Origin: Methanofollis fontis
Lineage (GTDB): Archaea; Halobacteriota; Methanomicrobia; Methanomicrobiales; Methanofollaceae
Assembly (NCBI RefSeq): GCF_004297185.1
Contig: NZ_PGCL01000002.1
Location: 310,001-374,000 of the forward strand
Reading direction: 5' to 3'
DNA: 64,000 nt
Position numbers and translations under genes: made by a program. Below the pieces are notes generated by a model. It was given only the letters and a program-made list of their open reading frames with translations. It made no database searches and was not told the origin of the DNA. Shown here one piece after another: positions 17,148 to 25,437 of the stretch (positions within the stretch are counted from its first letter, which is position 1; every line of letters begins with the position of its first letter).

Positions 17148-17739
17148 CGAGATCGTGGTGTTGGAGCCCGGCGATGAACGGGCACAGCGGATCGCAAAGG
17201 CGATGTCGAGTCAGACGGCAAACGACATCCTTGCGGCCCTGCGGGATGGTCCCCTGAGCGCGGCCGAGATTGCCGACCGTCTCTCCATCCCCCTCACCAC
17301 CCTCAAATATCATGTCGAGAACCTTGCTGACGCCGGCATCATCGAGGTCGTCAGGACGCGCTGGAGCGCGAAAGGGCGCGAAGTCAAGGTCTACGGGATC
17401 ACCGGGCGCCTCCTGATCGTCGCCCCGGCGACGAAGGACATCAGATCGATCCTCCTGAAGTATGCCTCTCTCTTCGGCATCATCCTGTTTGCAAGCGTCG
17501 TGATTGCGGCAATCATGCCGCTCTTTGGCGCCCCGCCCCCCACAGGCGGGGAGGAATCCCGCCTGATGGCCTTCGACAACAAGGCTCTGGGCGCCCCCCA
17601 GTCCGCCGCCGTCCCGCAGACGGTCAACGATCTTGTCATCGCCTTCTTCCTGGGCGGCAGCAGCGTGATCCTGCTGCTGATGATCTATGAGGTCTATCTC
17701 TATTTCACCTATTACCGCCGGCGGCGGATGAAAAACTGA
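17140..17739 (+). CDS. membrane-anchored ArsR-type winged-helix regulator
   Basis: The protein has 199 residues. Residues 20-90 are an ArsR-like winged helix (ANDILAALRDGPLSAAEIAD, LTTLKYHVENLADAGIIEVV), followed by two hydrophobic segments at about 105-127 (LFGIILFASVVIAAIMPLF) and 170-190 (LVIAFFLGGSSVILLLMIYE). A Pro/Gly-rich loop joins them, and the C-terminus is basic (RRRRMKN). It should be a membrane-bound DNA-binding regulator, as seen in several archaeal families; the signal is unknown. The ATG overlaps the alaS stop by 8 bases, so it is co-translated with alaS. Confidence 0.82.
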   Translation: MADEIVVLEPGDERAQRIAKAMSSQTANDILAALRDGPLSAAEIADRLSIPLTTLKYHVENLADAGIIEVVRTRWSAKGREVKVYGITGRLLIVAPATKDIRSILLKYASLFGIILFASVVIAAIMPLFGAPPPTGGEESRLMAFDNKALGAPQSAAVPQTVNDLVIAFFLGGSSVILLLMIYEVYLYFTYYRRRRMKN

Positions 17740-17783
17740 AGATTTTTTGCTGGAAAAATGATATCTGGGAACGCCGGCGACTG

Positions 17784-17824
17784 CCCCCCCCCCCGGGGAA
17801 AAATGAATAAAGATCCCCGGGGGG
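17784..17824. terminator. GC-rich bidirectional terminator hairpin
   Basis: A perfect inverted repeat, CCCCCCGGGG (17789-17798) and CCCCGGGGGG (17815-17824), encloses 16 bases, followed by TTTT. It lies between convergent genes (the regulator and hisH) and preceding C residues make an unbroken run of eleven C (17784-17794). It could end transcription from both sides. Confidence 0.6.
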
Positions 17825-17840
17825 TTTTGGATCCCGTTTT

Positions 17841-18446
17841 TCAGACCAGATCGATGAAGTTCTTCAGGAGGTGCAGCCCCACCGCCCCGCTCTTCTCCGG
17901 GTGGAACTGGACCCCGTAGACCGATCCGTTCCGCACCGACGAGGCGAAGGGACAGATGTACTCGGTCGTGGTCATCGTGTATTCGGGGGCGGCGGAGGCA
18001 TAGTAGGAATGGACGAAATAGACGTACGACCCGTCGGGGATCCCCTCAAAGAGGGGTTCGTCCTCCCTGATTGAGAGGGTGTTCCAGCCCATATGCGGCA
18101 CCTTCATGCCGGGCAGGCGCGGGAAACGGCGTACGTCTCCCGGCACAAGCCCGAGTCCTGCCTGCAGGCCCCCCTCGTCAGAGGTCTCCATCAGCATCTG
18201 CATCCCGAGGCAGATGCCGATCACCGGCACGCCGTCGTGCACCGCCGCCCTGATGCTCTCCCCGAGCGGTCCGAGCATCTCCATGCCGTCCCTGAATGCC
18301 CCGACGCCCGGCAGGACCAGACTCTCGGCGGCGGCGATCTCCTGGAGGTCCCGTGAGATCACGGCGCTGGCACCGGCCTTTTCGAGGCCGCGCTGGACAC
18401 TCCTCAGGTTCCCGAGGCCGTAATCAATTATAACTGTCGTCTTCAT
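17841..18446 (-). CDS. hisH: imidazole glycerol phosphate synthase, glutamine amidotransferase subunit
   Basis: This 201-residue class I glutamine amidotransferase starts IIDYGLGNLRSVQRGLEKAG. It has the nucleophile Cys in PVIGICLGMQMLM, an oxyanion segment, and the catalytic His/Glu in YGVQFHPEKSG near the C-terminus. HisH releases ammonia from glutamine for HisF in histidine synthesis; hisF is not in the window. The ATG at 18446 overlaps the end of the upstream PAPS-reductase-like gene by 23 bases. A longer frame (to 18482) adds residues not seen in the family. Confidence 0.95.
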   Translation of the reverse strand: MKTTVIIDYGLGNLRSVQRGLEKAGASAVISRDLQEIAAAESLVLPGVGAFRDGMEMLGPLGESIRAAVHDGVPVIGICLGMQMLMETSDEGGLQAGLGLVPGDVRRFPRLPGMKVPHMGWNTLSIREDEPLFEGIPDGSYVYFVHSYYASAAPEYTMTTTEYICPFASSVRNGSVYGVQFHPEKSGAVGLHLLKNFIDLV

Positions 18447-19833
18447 CTGTTCCAGACTCCCTGCGTCTCCACCCGTCCCCATCGATCCATTCGGGGGGCA
18501 GTCCGTTCTGCTCCTGCCACGACCGCAGACGCCCCTCCCACTCCGCCCAGAGCGACGGGTAGGTCTCTTTGATCCGTTTCAGCACCGCGCGGTCGCTGGA
18601 CGGGCACATAAAGCATCCGATCCGGTCCAGCCCCTGCTCGTAGAGGACGTTGTAGGGGACCCCCTCTCTGAAGATGCTGAGCCAGACATGGAGCGCGGTC
18701 CAGTGCTGGATCGGTGCGGCCGAGACCTGGCTTTTCACCACCCGGTTCCGCCAGATGCGCGGGCTGTTCTTCCTCGATAGGGACTCGTACTTCCGCTGCC
18801 CGATAAATGAGAGCGATTCGCCCCACCGCTCCCTGATGATCCTCCCGACGGGCTCGAGTTTCGCCACCCGGCAGCACCAGCGGGCGTTCACGGCGGGGGG
18901 TCCCTCCCTGCTGAAATGCTCCCAGAATTCGTCTTTTGTCTCGGCCCGCACCACCTCCAGCCCGTAGTGCTCTGCAACGGCCCGGACGTTCTCCTCGGTC
19001 TCCGGGAACTCAAGACCCGTATCCGCATACAGGATGGGGACCGGGCCGAGCGCCCTGTGGACGAGGAGCAGGGTTGCAAGGCTGTCCTTTCCGCCGGAAT
19101 AGGAGACGTTCACCGGGAAACCGGGATGACTCTCCCGCACCTTATGGATAAAATCGATCGAGGCTCCTTCATAGGTGTCAAGGATCTGTGTATTGGCCCG
19201 CACGGCGTCGTCCCATGAGGCTGGGCCCGGCACCGCATCGGATGCGGTGTTTTTGCGTGTCCTGACGATCTGGCCGCGCTCCATCTCCCGCGCAGCGGCG
19301 GCGTCCACCTTTGCGCGACCGACGCCGATGCACCCGCCGGTCCGGTCCAGTATGAAGACCTCATCGCCGGCACGCACCCAGTCGTCGATCGCCACCAGTC
19401 CGGGTGCAAGCAGGCTTTTGCCGGTGCGGATCGAATCCACCGCCCCGTCGTCGGCAATCACATAGCGCTTGTTCGGGCGGAGATAGCGCGCCGCCGACGG
19501 TCGGGGGAGGGGATCCCACCGCTCCAGATCCGGCAGATAGCGGATCGCCGCCACGACTGATCCGCCCAGGATGATCTCCTCCATCCGGTCCGGATCCGGC
19601 ACCTTGTTCATGAGAGCGCAGTGCCCTTCCGGGATGAGGGGGGCGCCAAAATGCTCTTCAAAGATGGCGTTCACAAGGTCGATGTCGGCACGAAAGGCGG
19701 GCCTCGCATCCCCGGGGGGGGTGATCGCCACCGGGCGCGTCTTCGCCCCGCAGGCGCATTCGCCGCCGAGAACCGGCGTATGGCAGGAATCGCACCAGTT
19801 CAACTGGATCTTCCCGAGGTATGATGGACGCAT
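18424..19833 (-). CDS. PAPS reductase-family PP-loop protein with zinc ribbon and PUA domain
   Basis: The 469-residue protein begins with a zinc ribbon (CDSCHTPVLGGECACG). A PUA-like domain covers about residues 115-190 (RYLRPNKRYVIADDGAVDSI, VGRAKVDAA). A phosphoadenosine-phosphosulfate-reductase/PP-loop domain starts at about 240 with VSYSGGKDSLATLLL. Cys pairs RWCCRVAKLEP and GCFMCPSSD may bind an Fe-S cluster or take part in sulfur transfer. This zinc ribbon-PUA-PP-loop order is typical of archaeal proteins of unknown exact role, perhaps RNA sulfuration or sulfur metabolism rather than sulfate reduction. It precedes hisH with a 23-base overlap. Confidence 0.85.
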   Translation of the reverse strand: MRPSYLGKIQLNWCDSCHTPVLGGECACGAKTRPVAITPPGDARPAFRADIDLVNAIFEEHFGAPLIPEGHCALMNKVPDPDRMEEIILGGSVVAAIRYLPDLERWDPLPRPSAARYLRPNKRYVIADDGAVDSIRTGKSLLAPGLVAIDDWVRAGDEVFILDRTGGCIGVGRAKVDAAAAREMERGQIVRTRKNTASDAVPGPASWDDAVRANTQILDTYEGASIDFIHKVRESHPGFPVNVSYSGGKDSLATLLLVHRALGPVPILYADTGLEFPETEENVRAVAEHYGLEVVRAETKDEFWEHFSREGPPAVNARWCCRVAKLEPVGRIIRERWGESLSFIGQRKYESLSRKNSPRIWRNRVVKSQVSAAPIQHWTALHVWLSIFREGVPYNVLYEQGLDRIGCFMCPSSDRAVLKRIKETYPSLWAEWEGRLRSWQEQNGLPPEWIDGDGWRRRESGTDEDDSYN

Positions 19834-20112
19834 TCCATAGAGTATGGGCGCTGCAGGGTAAAAAGACAGGGATTATCCCCCATTCGGTGGTGAGGGGGCG
19901 GCGCGCACCGCTCCCTTCTACGCCTGCTGCCGGCGGAATCATCATGATCAAACATGGAGAATCCGGGTAAGGGCCCCATTTTCAGGCAGATCTGGATGAT
20001 AGTTAAAATTTCTGACCGAAATTGAAAAATACACTGAATTGAAGGGCAATAGCGATCCGGTTTCGTATGGTTAATAAACCCCGAAAACCACTGGTAACAT
20101 GAGGGATTTTGG
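19834..20112 (+). promoter_or_regulatory. ech upstream region
   Basis: This 279-base gap separates the divergent PAPS-reductase-like gene and the ech operon. It is AT-rich from about 19995. A TATA-like element TTAATAAA lies at 20071-20078, about 40 bases before the echA start, giving a transcript start near 20100. No other gene was seen. Confidence 0.45.
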
Positions 20113-22017
20113 GTGAATGATCTGTTATTCCTGATACTCTTCCCGTGTATCATTGCATTCATCCTGTTATTGCTATCGAATAACCGGATACGACATGCAA
20201 TCGTCGCACTCTCCGCAGTGATCATCTCTGTGGCATCTGTCTGGCTCCTTGCCACCTCGTATGCACGGGGGGCGGTCTATTATGCCGTCCCCTTTGAGCC
20301 CACGGCTCAGGTGATGTTCGCCATCGAGATGGGTATCGCACTCCTGCTTCTGTACCTCGGATTCAGGTTCAAACAATATCTCGCTGTTCTGCTTGTCCTT
20401 GTGCAATCGGCGATGATGCTGGTGTACGAGTTCACCATGTCGCATGGGATGGAACCGGTCAACAACCTCTTCTGTGACCAGTTCTCCATCATCATGGCCC
20501 TGATCATCGGGATCATCGGGAGCCTCATCGCCCTGTATGCGACACGGTATATGGACACCTACCACGGTCATCATCCCGAGGTGCGTGACCGGCGGCGGTT
20601 CTTCTTCTTCGTCACCTTTGTCTTCCTTGCAGCGATGTTCGGGCTCGTCTTCTCGAACAATCTCTCATGGATCTTCTTCTTCTGGGAGATCACGACACTG
20701 GCATCCTTCCTGCTCATCGGCTACTCCGAGAGTGAGGAAGCCACGAACAATGCCTTCCTGGCGCTGAAGATGAACCTCCTCGGCGGCATCGCCTTTGCGG
20801 GTGCAATTATCTATCTCGCATCGGTTGATCCCTCCGGCGGTCTCCTCCAGCTTGACACCCTCATTACCTCCGGTCAGGCGGCGGCGATTGTACCGGCGGT
20901 GCTGATCGCCTTTGCGGGCCTGACCAAATCGGCGCAGATGCCCTTCTCCTCATGGCTTGTGGGGGCGATGGTGGCACCGACACCTGTCTCTGCCCTGCTC
21001 CACTCCAGCACCATGGTCAAGGCCGGTGTCTACATCATCGTGCGTTTTTCCCCGGTGTTCCTGGGCTCTCTTGCTGGTCTGGCCATTGGATTCGTCGGCG
21101 CCGTGACCTTCCTTGTGGCCTCGGCCATCGCCATTTCGCAGAGCAATGCCAAGAAGGTGCTCGCCTACTCGACCATCGCCAACCTCGGGCTCATCGTTGC
21201 ATGCGCCAGCGTCGGGACGCCCCAGCTGGTCTGGGCCGCCATCATGCTCATCATCTTCCATGCCGTCGCCAAGTCCCTTCTCTTCCTCTGTGTCGGAACG
21301 GTCGAGCACCGCACCGGCAGCAGGGACATCGAGGACATGGACGGGCTGATTGTCCGTCTGCCGCGTATCGCCGTGATGATGTTCATCGGCATGGCCGGCA
21401 TGTTCCTCGCACCCTTCGGCATGCTGATCTCCAAGTGGGCGGCGATCGAGGGGTTCATCAACACGCCCTTTGGTCTGGTCTTCGTCACCATCCTGGCCTT
21501 CGGTGGTGCGTTGACGGTCTTTTTCTGGACAAAATGGATGGGTAAGATCATCGCCGTCACCCCCTTCGGGGAAAGCCTCGAGAGCACCATTTCCAGGCAG
21601 AAATGGGTCGTCCTCTCATGTCTGACGGCCCTGACCGTGATTGCCGCCCTGTTCTTCCCGCTGATCTCAGGGGCGCTCATCGAGCCCTATCTCCTCGATG
21701 TCTTCGGGGCGACGGCGCGGCTTGCCCAGGACAACATCATCATCATGGCCCTGATGATCTCCCTTCTGCTGGTGCTGCCGTTTTCCCTGCTCTTCTATGC
21801 AAAGGACGGCAAACGGATGCCGGCATATATGGGCGGGCGTGAGGTGACGCCCGACCTGCATTTCACCGGTTCGGCCGGGATTGAACGGATAATGACCACG
21901 CGGAACTACTATTTCGCCGATCTCTTCGGCGAGAAGAAGATGCTCAGGGTAGGGGATCCGCTCTGCATCCTCTTGATCCTGCTTGCTGTAGCGATCCTTG
22001 CGGGGGCGATACTATGA
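20113..22017 (+). CDS. echA: Ech hydrogenase subunit A (proton-conducting antiporter-type)
   Basis: This 634-residue integral membrane protein belongs to the NuoL/MrpA-like family. About 14-16 membrane segments are evident. The core TM regions include FFFWEITTLASFLLIGYSES, LTKSAQMPFSSWLVGAMVAP with its key Lys, and STIANLGLIVACAS. It forms part of the ion-translocating arm of the energy-converting hydrogenase. The start is GTG (20113), with a weak GA-rich site before it. Its stop overlaps the echB start (ATGA), and it begins a six-gene operon. Confidence 0.95.
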   Translation: MNDLLFLILFPCIIAFILLLLSNNRIRHAIVALSAVIISVASVWLLATSYARGAVYYAVPFEPTAQVMFAIEMGIALLLLYLGFRFKQYLAVLLVLVQSAMMLVYEFTMSHGMEPVNNLFCDQFSIIMALIIGIIGSLIALYATRYMDTYHGHHPEVRDRRRFFFFVTFVFLAAMFGLVFSNNLSWIFFFWEITTLASFLLIGYSESEEATNNAFLALKMNLLGGIAFAGAIIYLASVDPSGGLLQLDTLITSGQAAAIVPAVLIAFAGLTKSAQMPFSSWLVGAMVAPTPVSALLHSSTMVKAGVYIIVRFSPVFLGSLAGLAIGFVGAVTFLVASAIAISQSNAKKVLAYSTIANLGLIVACASVGTPQLVWAAIMLIIFHAVAKSLLFLCVGTVEHRTGSRDIEDMDGLIVRLPRIAVMMFIGMAGMFLAPFGMLISKWAAIEGFINTPFGLVFVTILAFGGALTVFFWTKWMGKIIAVTPFGESLESTISRQKWVVLSCLTALTVIAALFFPLISGALIEPYLLDVFGATARLAQDNIIIMALMISLLLVLPFSLLFYAKDGKRMPAYMGGREVTPDLHFTGSAGIERIMTTRNYYFADLFGEKKMLRVGDPLCILLILLAVAILAGAIL

Positions 22018-22874
22018 TGTCCATTCTGAACGCCCTGGTCTACCTGATCCTGGCACCCGTTCTCGGCGGTCTGGTCGCCGGGATCGACCGGAAGATCACC
22101 GCCCGCATGCAGGGCCGGGTCGGTCCGCCCATCCTGCAGCCCTTCTATGATGTGGCAAAGCTCTTCGAGAAGGAGGATGTGACGGTCACGCCCTCGCAGA
22201 ACTACTACATCCTCTCGTACCTCGTGTTCATGGCGGTGACGGGCGCCCTCTTCTTTGCCGGAGGGGACATGCTGCTCGTGATCTTCGCCTTCACCCTGGC
22301 ACATGTCTTCATCGTGCTCGGGGCCTATGCCGCCTACTCCCCCTACAGTTATCTGGGGGCGGAGCGCGAGCTGATCGCCCTGATGGCCTATGAACCGATG
22401 ATCATCCTCACGGCGGTGGGGCTGTACCTGGTCACCGGGAGTTTCTATGTGAGCGATATCGCTGCATCGACGGTGCCGGTGATCCTCTACCTCCCAGGTG
22501 TCTTCCTGGGATTCCTGACGGTGCTGACCATCAAACTGAGAAAGTCGCCCTTCGACATCTCGACCTCGCACCATGCCCACCAGGAGCTGGTGAAGGGGTT
22601 GACCACCGAGTTCTCGGGTGCGACGCTCGGCAAGATCGAGATCGCCCACTGGTACGAGACCGTGGTGATGCTGGGGATCGTTTACCTGTTCTTCGGGTTC
22701 AATCCGCTGCTGGCGATCATCGTCATCGCGCTCGTCTATCTCCTGGAGATCTTCATCGACAACACCTTCTCCAGGATGAAGTGGGAGATGACCATGAAGA
22801 GCGGGTGGGGAGCTGCCGCAATCCTCGGGTTCCTTAACCTGGCAGTTCTGTACTACTTCTATCTGGGGGTGTGA
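22014..22874 (+). CDS. echB: Ech hydrogenase subunit B (NuoH-like)
   Basis: This 286-residue membrane protein belongs to the NuoH family. It has conserved GIDRKITARMQGRVGPPILQ at the first loop and LGAERELIALMAYEPMIILT and KLRKSPFDISTSHHAHQE in the loops facing the electron-transfer module. In Ech and complex I this subunit links the quinone-type cavity to the antiporter-like subunit. The ATG at 22014 overlaps the echA stop; another ATG follows three bases later. About eight membrane segments are visible. Confidence 0.95.
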   Translation: MMSILNALVYLILAPVLGGLVAGIDRKITARMQGRVGPPILQPFYDVAKLFEKEDVTVTPSQNYYILSYLVFMAVTGALFFAGGDMLLVIFAFTLAHVFIVLGAYAAYSPYSYLGAERELIALMAYEPMIILTAVGLYLVTGSFYVSDIAASTVPVILYLPGVFLGFLTVLTIKLRKSPFDISTSHHAHQELVKGLTTEFSGATLGKIEIAHWYETVVMLGIVYLFFGFNPLLAIIVIALVYLLEIFIDNTFSRMKWEMTMKSGWGAAAILGFLNLAVLYYFYLGV

Positions 22875-22878
22875 GAGC

Positions 22879-23322
22879 ATGGCATATCTGAAGAAATCAC
22901 CGTGGCTGCTGCATTATGATGCATCCAGCTGCAATGGCTGCGACATTGAGGTGCTCGCATGCCTCACCCCGCTCTACGATGTGGAGCGCTTCGGCATCAT
23001 CAACACCGGCAATCCGAAGCATGCCGACGTGCTGGTGATCACCGGTGGGATCAACGAGCTGAACCGGCAGGTGGTCAGGAACATCTATAACCAGATGCCT
23101 GAACCGCGGGTGGTCGTGGCGGTCGGCATATGCGCCTCCTCGGGCGGCGTGTTCAGGGAATGCTACAATATCGCAGGGGGCGTCGACCAGGTGATACCGG
23201 TCGATGTCTATGTGCCGGGGTGCGCGGCGCGGCCCGAGTCGATCATCGACGGGATCGTGCAGGCGCTCGGCATCCTTGAGGAAAAACGAACGAAGATGAA
23301 AGAACAGGAGGCACAGAGATGA
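22879..23322 (+). CDS. echC: Ech hydrogenase small subunit C
   Basis: This 147-residue protein matches the NuoB/[NiFe] small subunit family. It holds the proximal [4Fe-4S] ligands: SSCNGCDIEVLACL near residue 15, GICASSGGVF near 81, and VPGCAARPESI near 112. It passes electrons between the NiFe centre in the large subunit and the ferredoxin subunit EchF. Length and order fit the Ech family. The stop overlaps the echD start (ATGA). Confidence 0.95.
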   Translation: MAYLKKSPWLLHYDASSCNGCDIEVLACLTPLYDVERFGIINTGNPKHADVLVITGGINELNRQVVRNIYNQMPEPRVVVAVGICASSGGVFRECYNIAGGVDQVIPVDVYVPGCAARPESIIDGIVQALGILEEKRTKMKEQEAQR

Positions 23323-23699
23323 TACCAAAAGAGCAGCCCCTGAGCATCTGCACCCTCGACGATTTGCAGGCGCAGGTGCAGTCATACTATGACCGGGGCT
23401 ACCGTCTCGTCCAGATGAGCTGCACGAAGGTTGACGAGGGCTTTGAGATCAGCTACTGTTTCGATCTCGACTGGCAGTTCGAGACTATCAGGATCATCAT
23501 CCCGCCCGGCACCGTCGTCCCGAGCATATCAGGGATCTATGGGGGTGCGTTCATCTATGAGAACGAGATGCACGACTTCTTCGGTGTGGAGGTCAGCGGC
23601 ATGAATATCGACTATAACGGGAACCTGCTGAAAACGGCGGTGAAGTATCCGTTCAGCAATGTCACCTTCAAGGGGGTGGAGAAATGTCAAAAGAAATAG
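23319..23699 (+). CDS. echD: Ech hydrogenase subunit D (NuoC-like)
   Basis: This 126-residue protein resembles the 30-kDa NuoC family. Its segment YENEMHDFFGVEVSGMN corresponds to the conserved E-x-x-x-x-D-x-x-G signature. In Ech it is a soluble connecting subunit next to the large subunit. It overlaps echC by four bases and echE by sixteen bases, so the operon is tightly coupled. Confidence 0.9.
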   Translation: MIPKEQPLSICTLDDLQAQVQSYYDRGYRLVQMSCTKVDEGFEISYCFDLDWQFETIRIIIPPGTVVPSISGIYGGAFIYENEMHDFFGVEVSGMNIDYNGNLLKTAVKYPFSNVTFKGVEKCQKK

Positions 23700-24763
23700 T
23701 CGTGCCCTTCGGCCCCCAGCACCCGGTGCTCCCCGAACCGATCCACCTGGACCTGGTCATCGAGGACGAGAAGGTCAAGGAGGCCCTGCCGTCCATCGGC
23801 TATATCCACCGCGGCCTCGAGACCCTGGTCGAGAAGCGGGAGTATCCGGAATACGTCTATATCGCCGAGCGGATCTGCGGGATCTGCAGCTTCATCCACG
23901 GTTCGACCTACTGCCAGGGTGTCGAGGCGGTGATGAACGTCGAGATCCCGGAGCGGGCGGAGTTTCTGCGGGTGATCTGGTCGGAATACTCCAGGATGCA
24001 CTCCCACCTGCTCTGGCTCGGGCTCTTCGCCGATGGTATGGGCTTTGAGAATCTGTTCATGGACGCCTGGCGTCTCCGGGAGTTTATCCTGGACGAACTC
24101 GAGGCGACGACCGGCGGGCGCGTCATTCAGGGCACCGCCAAGGTCGGCGGCGTGAGGCGCGATATCGATTCCGAGAAACTGGACAATATGGCCGCCGGGC
24201 TGGAGGGGATCCGGGGCGAGTTCTCGGCGATGGCCGATGTCTTCCTCAACGACTCCTCGGTGAAGTCCCGTCTCTGTGGTGTGGGGATGCTCTCGAAGGA
24301 GGATGCCTACGAACTCGGCGCCGTCGGACCGGTGATCCGGGGGAGCGGCGTGGCCTCGGACGTGCGCATGGACGGGTATGCCGCCTACGACCGCCTCCAT
24401 TTCAAGCCAGTGGTCGAGGAGAGTTGCGACTGTTATGCCCGCTGTGCGGTGCGGGTGAAGGAGCTCTTCACCTCGATCGACCTGGTGAAGGAGGCGGTGC
24501 AGAAGATTCCGGACGGCCCCATAGAGGTAAAGGTGACCGGGAAACCGGACGGGGAGTATTTCGCCCGCGCCGAACAGCCGCGCGGCGAGGTGGTCCACTA
24601 TGTGAAGGGGAACGGCACCCGCAACCTCGCCCGCCACCGGGTGCGCACACCCACGATAACGAACATCCCGCCGATGGTGAAGATGCTGGAGGGCTGTGAC
24701 CTCGCTGATGTGCCGGTGATCGTGCTCTCGATCGACCCCTGCATCGGCTGCTGTGAGAGGTGA
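23684..24763 (+). CDS. echE: Ech hydrogenase large subunit E ([NiFe] catalytic)
   Basis: This 359-residue catalytic subunit has the N-terminal nickel motif RICGICSFIHG (RxCGxCxxxH, near residue 66) and the C-terminal motif DPCIGCCER, which is the very end of the protein. As in other Ech-type large subunits, no C-terminal extension follows, so no protease cleavage is needed. All four Cys ligands are present. It oxidises or produces H2 using ferredoxin, coupled to ion flow. The hyp genes at 45.9 kb serve its maturation. Confidence 0.96.
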   Translation: MSKEIVVPFGPQHPVLPEPIHLDLVIEDEKVKEALPSIGYIHRGLETLVEKREYPEYVYIAERICGICSFIHGSTYCQGVEAVMNVEIPERAEFLRVIWSEYSRMHSHLLWLGLFADGMGFENLFMDAWRLREFILDELEATTGGRVIQGTAKVGGVRRDIDSEKLDNMAAGLEGIRGEFSAMADVFLNDSSVKSRLCGVGMLSKEDAYELGAVGPVIRGSGVASDVRMDGYAAYDRLHFKPVVEESCDCYARCAVRVKELFTSIDLVKEAVQKIPDGPIEVKVTGKPDGEYFARAEQPRGEVVHYVKGNGTRNLARHRVRTPTITNIPPMVKMLEGCDLADVPVIVLSIDPCIGCCER

Positions 24764-24770
24764 TCTGAGG

Positions 24771-25154
24771 ATGGCATACTTTGAGATGGCAAAGACGGTG
24801 GTGAAATCGGTCATCCGCGGACCGGCGACCATCCGCTACCCTGCGGAACCCGCAAAGAAGACCCCGATCTCCCGCGGGCATGTGACAATCGACCCCTCCC
24901 GCTGCATCTCCTGCGGGATGTGCATGCGCAAGTGCCCGGCGGACGCCATCTGCGTCGTCCGCGAGGAGAAGACCTGGGAGATCGACCGTCTCCGCTGTCA
25001 TGTCTGCAACTGCTGCGTGGAGGTCTGCCCGGTCCACTGCCTGACGATGGAGACCGAATACACCCCGGCCGTCACCGTCCACGAGGGGCGCGAGCTGGTG
25101 CATATCACCTATGTGAAGCCCGAACGTCCCCCAAAGAAAGAAGAGTCGTCCTGA
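24771..25154 (+). CDS. echF: Ech hydrogenase ferredoxin subunit F
   Basis: This 127-residue protein has two [4Fe-4S] motifs, CISCGMCMRKCPADAIC and CHVCNCCVEVCPVHCLTM. It is the peripheral electron-transfer subunit that meets the soluble ferredoxin pool. The ATG at 24771 was chosen because GAGGTGATC lies six bases ahead. A GTG at 24753 would overlap the echE end. A T-run follows the stop, near 25169, and may end the operon. Confidence 0.94.
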   Translation: MAYFEMAKTVVKSVIRGPATIRYPAEPAKKTPISRGHVTIDPSRCISCGMCMRKCPADAICVVREEKTWEIDRLRCHVCNCCVEVCPVHCLTMETEYTPAVTVHEGRELVHITYVKPERPPKKEESS

Positions 25155-25437
25155 TCCGATCCTCTCCCTTTTTTTAACGTTTTCTGCATTGCGGTCTTCT
25201 GGAGCTGACCGACCATCTGCTGGCTATTGAAATAATCAGTAGTTTGGAGAGGCATCGCTCTCCCTCCGGTCATCCTTCATTTCGATGGGGTGGACCGGCA
25301 GGGGCGCCTCCCTCCTCTTTTCCCGGAAGTGCCGGACGATCAGGGGGTGAGATCAATTCGAGCGCCAGATGCCCTGAACCGCCCTGTTTTGAGGGGAAAC
25401 AACAACCATAAATGAGACCACGGCATACCTATATGCC
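25155..25437. other. ech to glycan-cassette spacer
   Basis: This gap holds a T-rich stretch (25169-25175) consistent with a terminator and a small hairpin (GGAGAG/CTCTCC, 25246-25263). I see no gene. A TATA-like AT stretch near 25406 precedes the next start. Confidence 0.35.

Noticed and set aside
17784-17794. Run of eleven C as a sign of phase variation
   Set aside because: The run lies between convergent genes within a terminator stem, not in a coding or promoter region.
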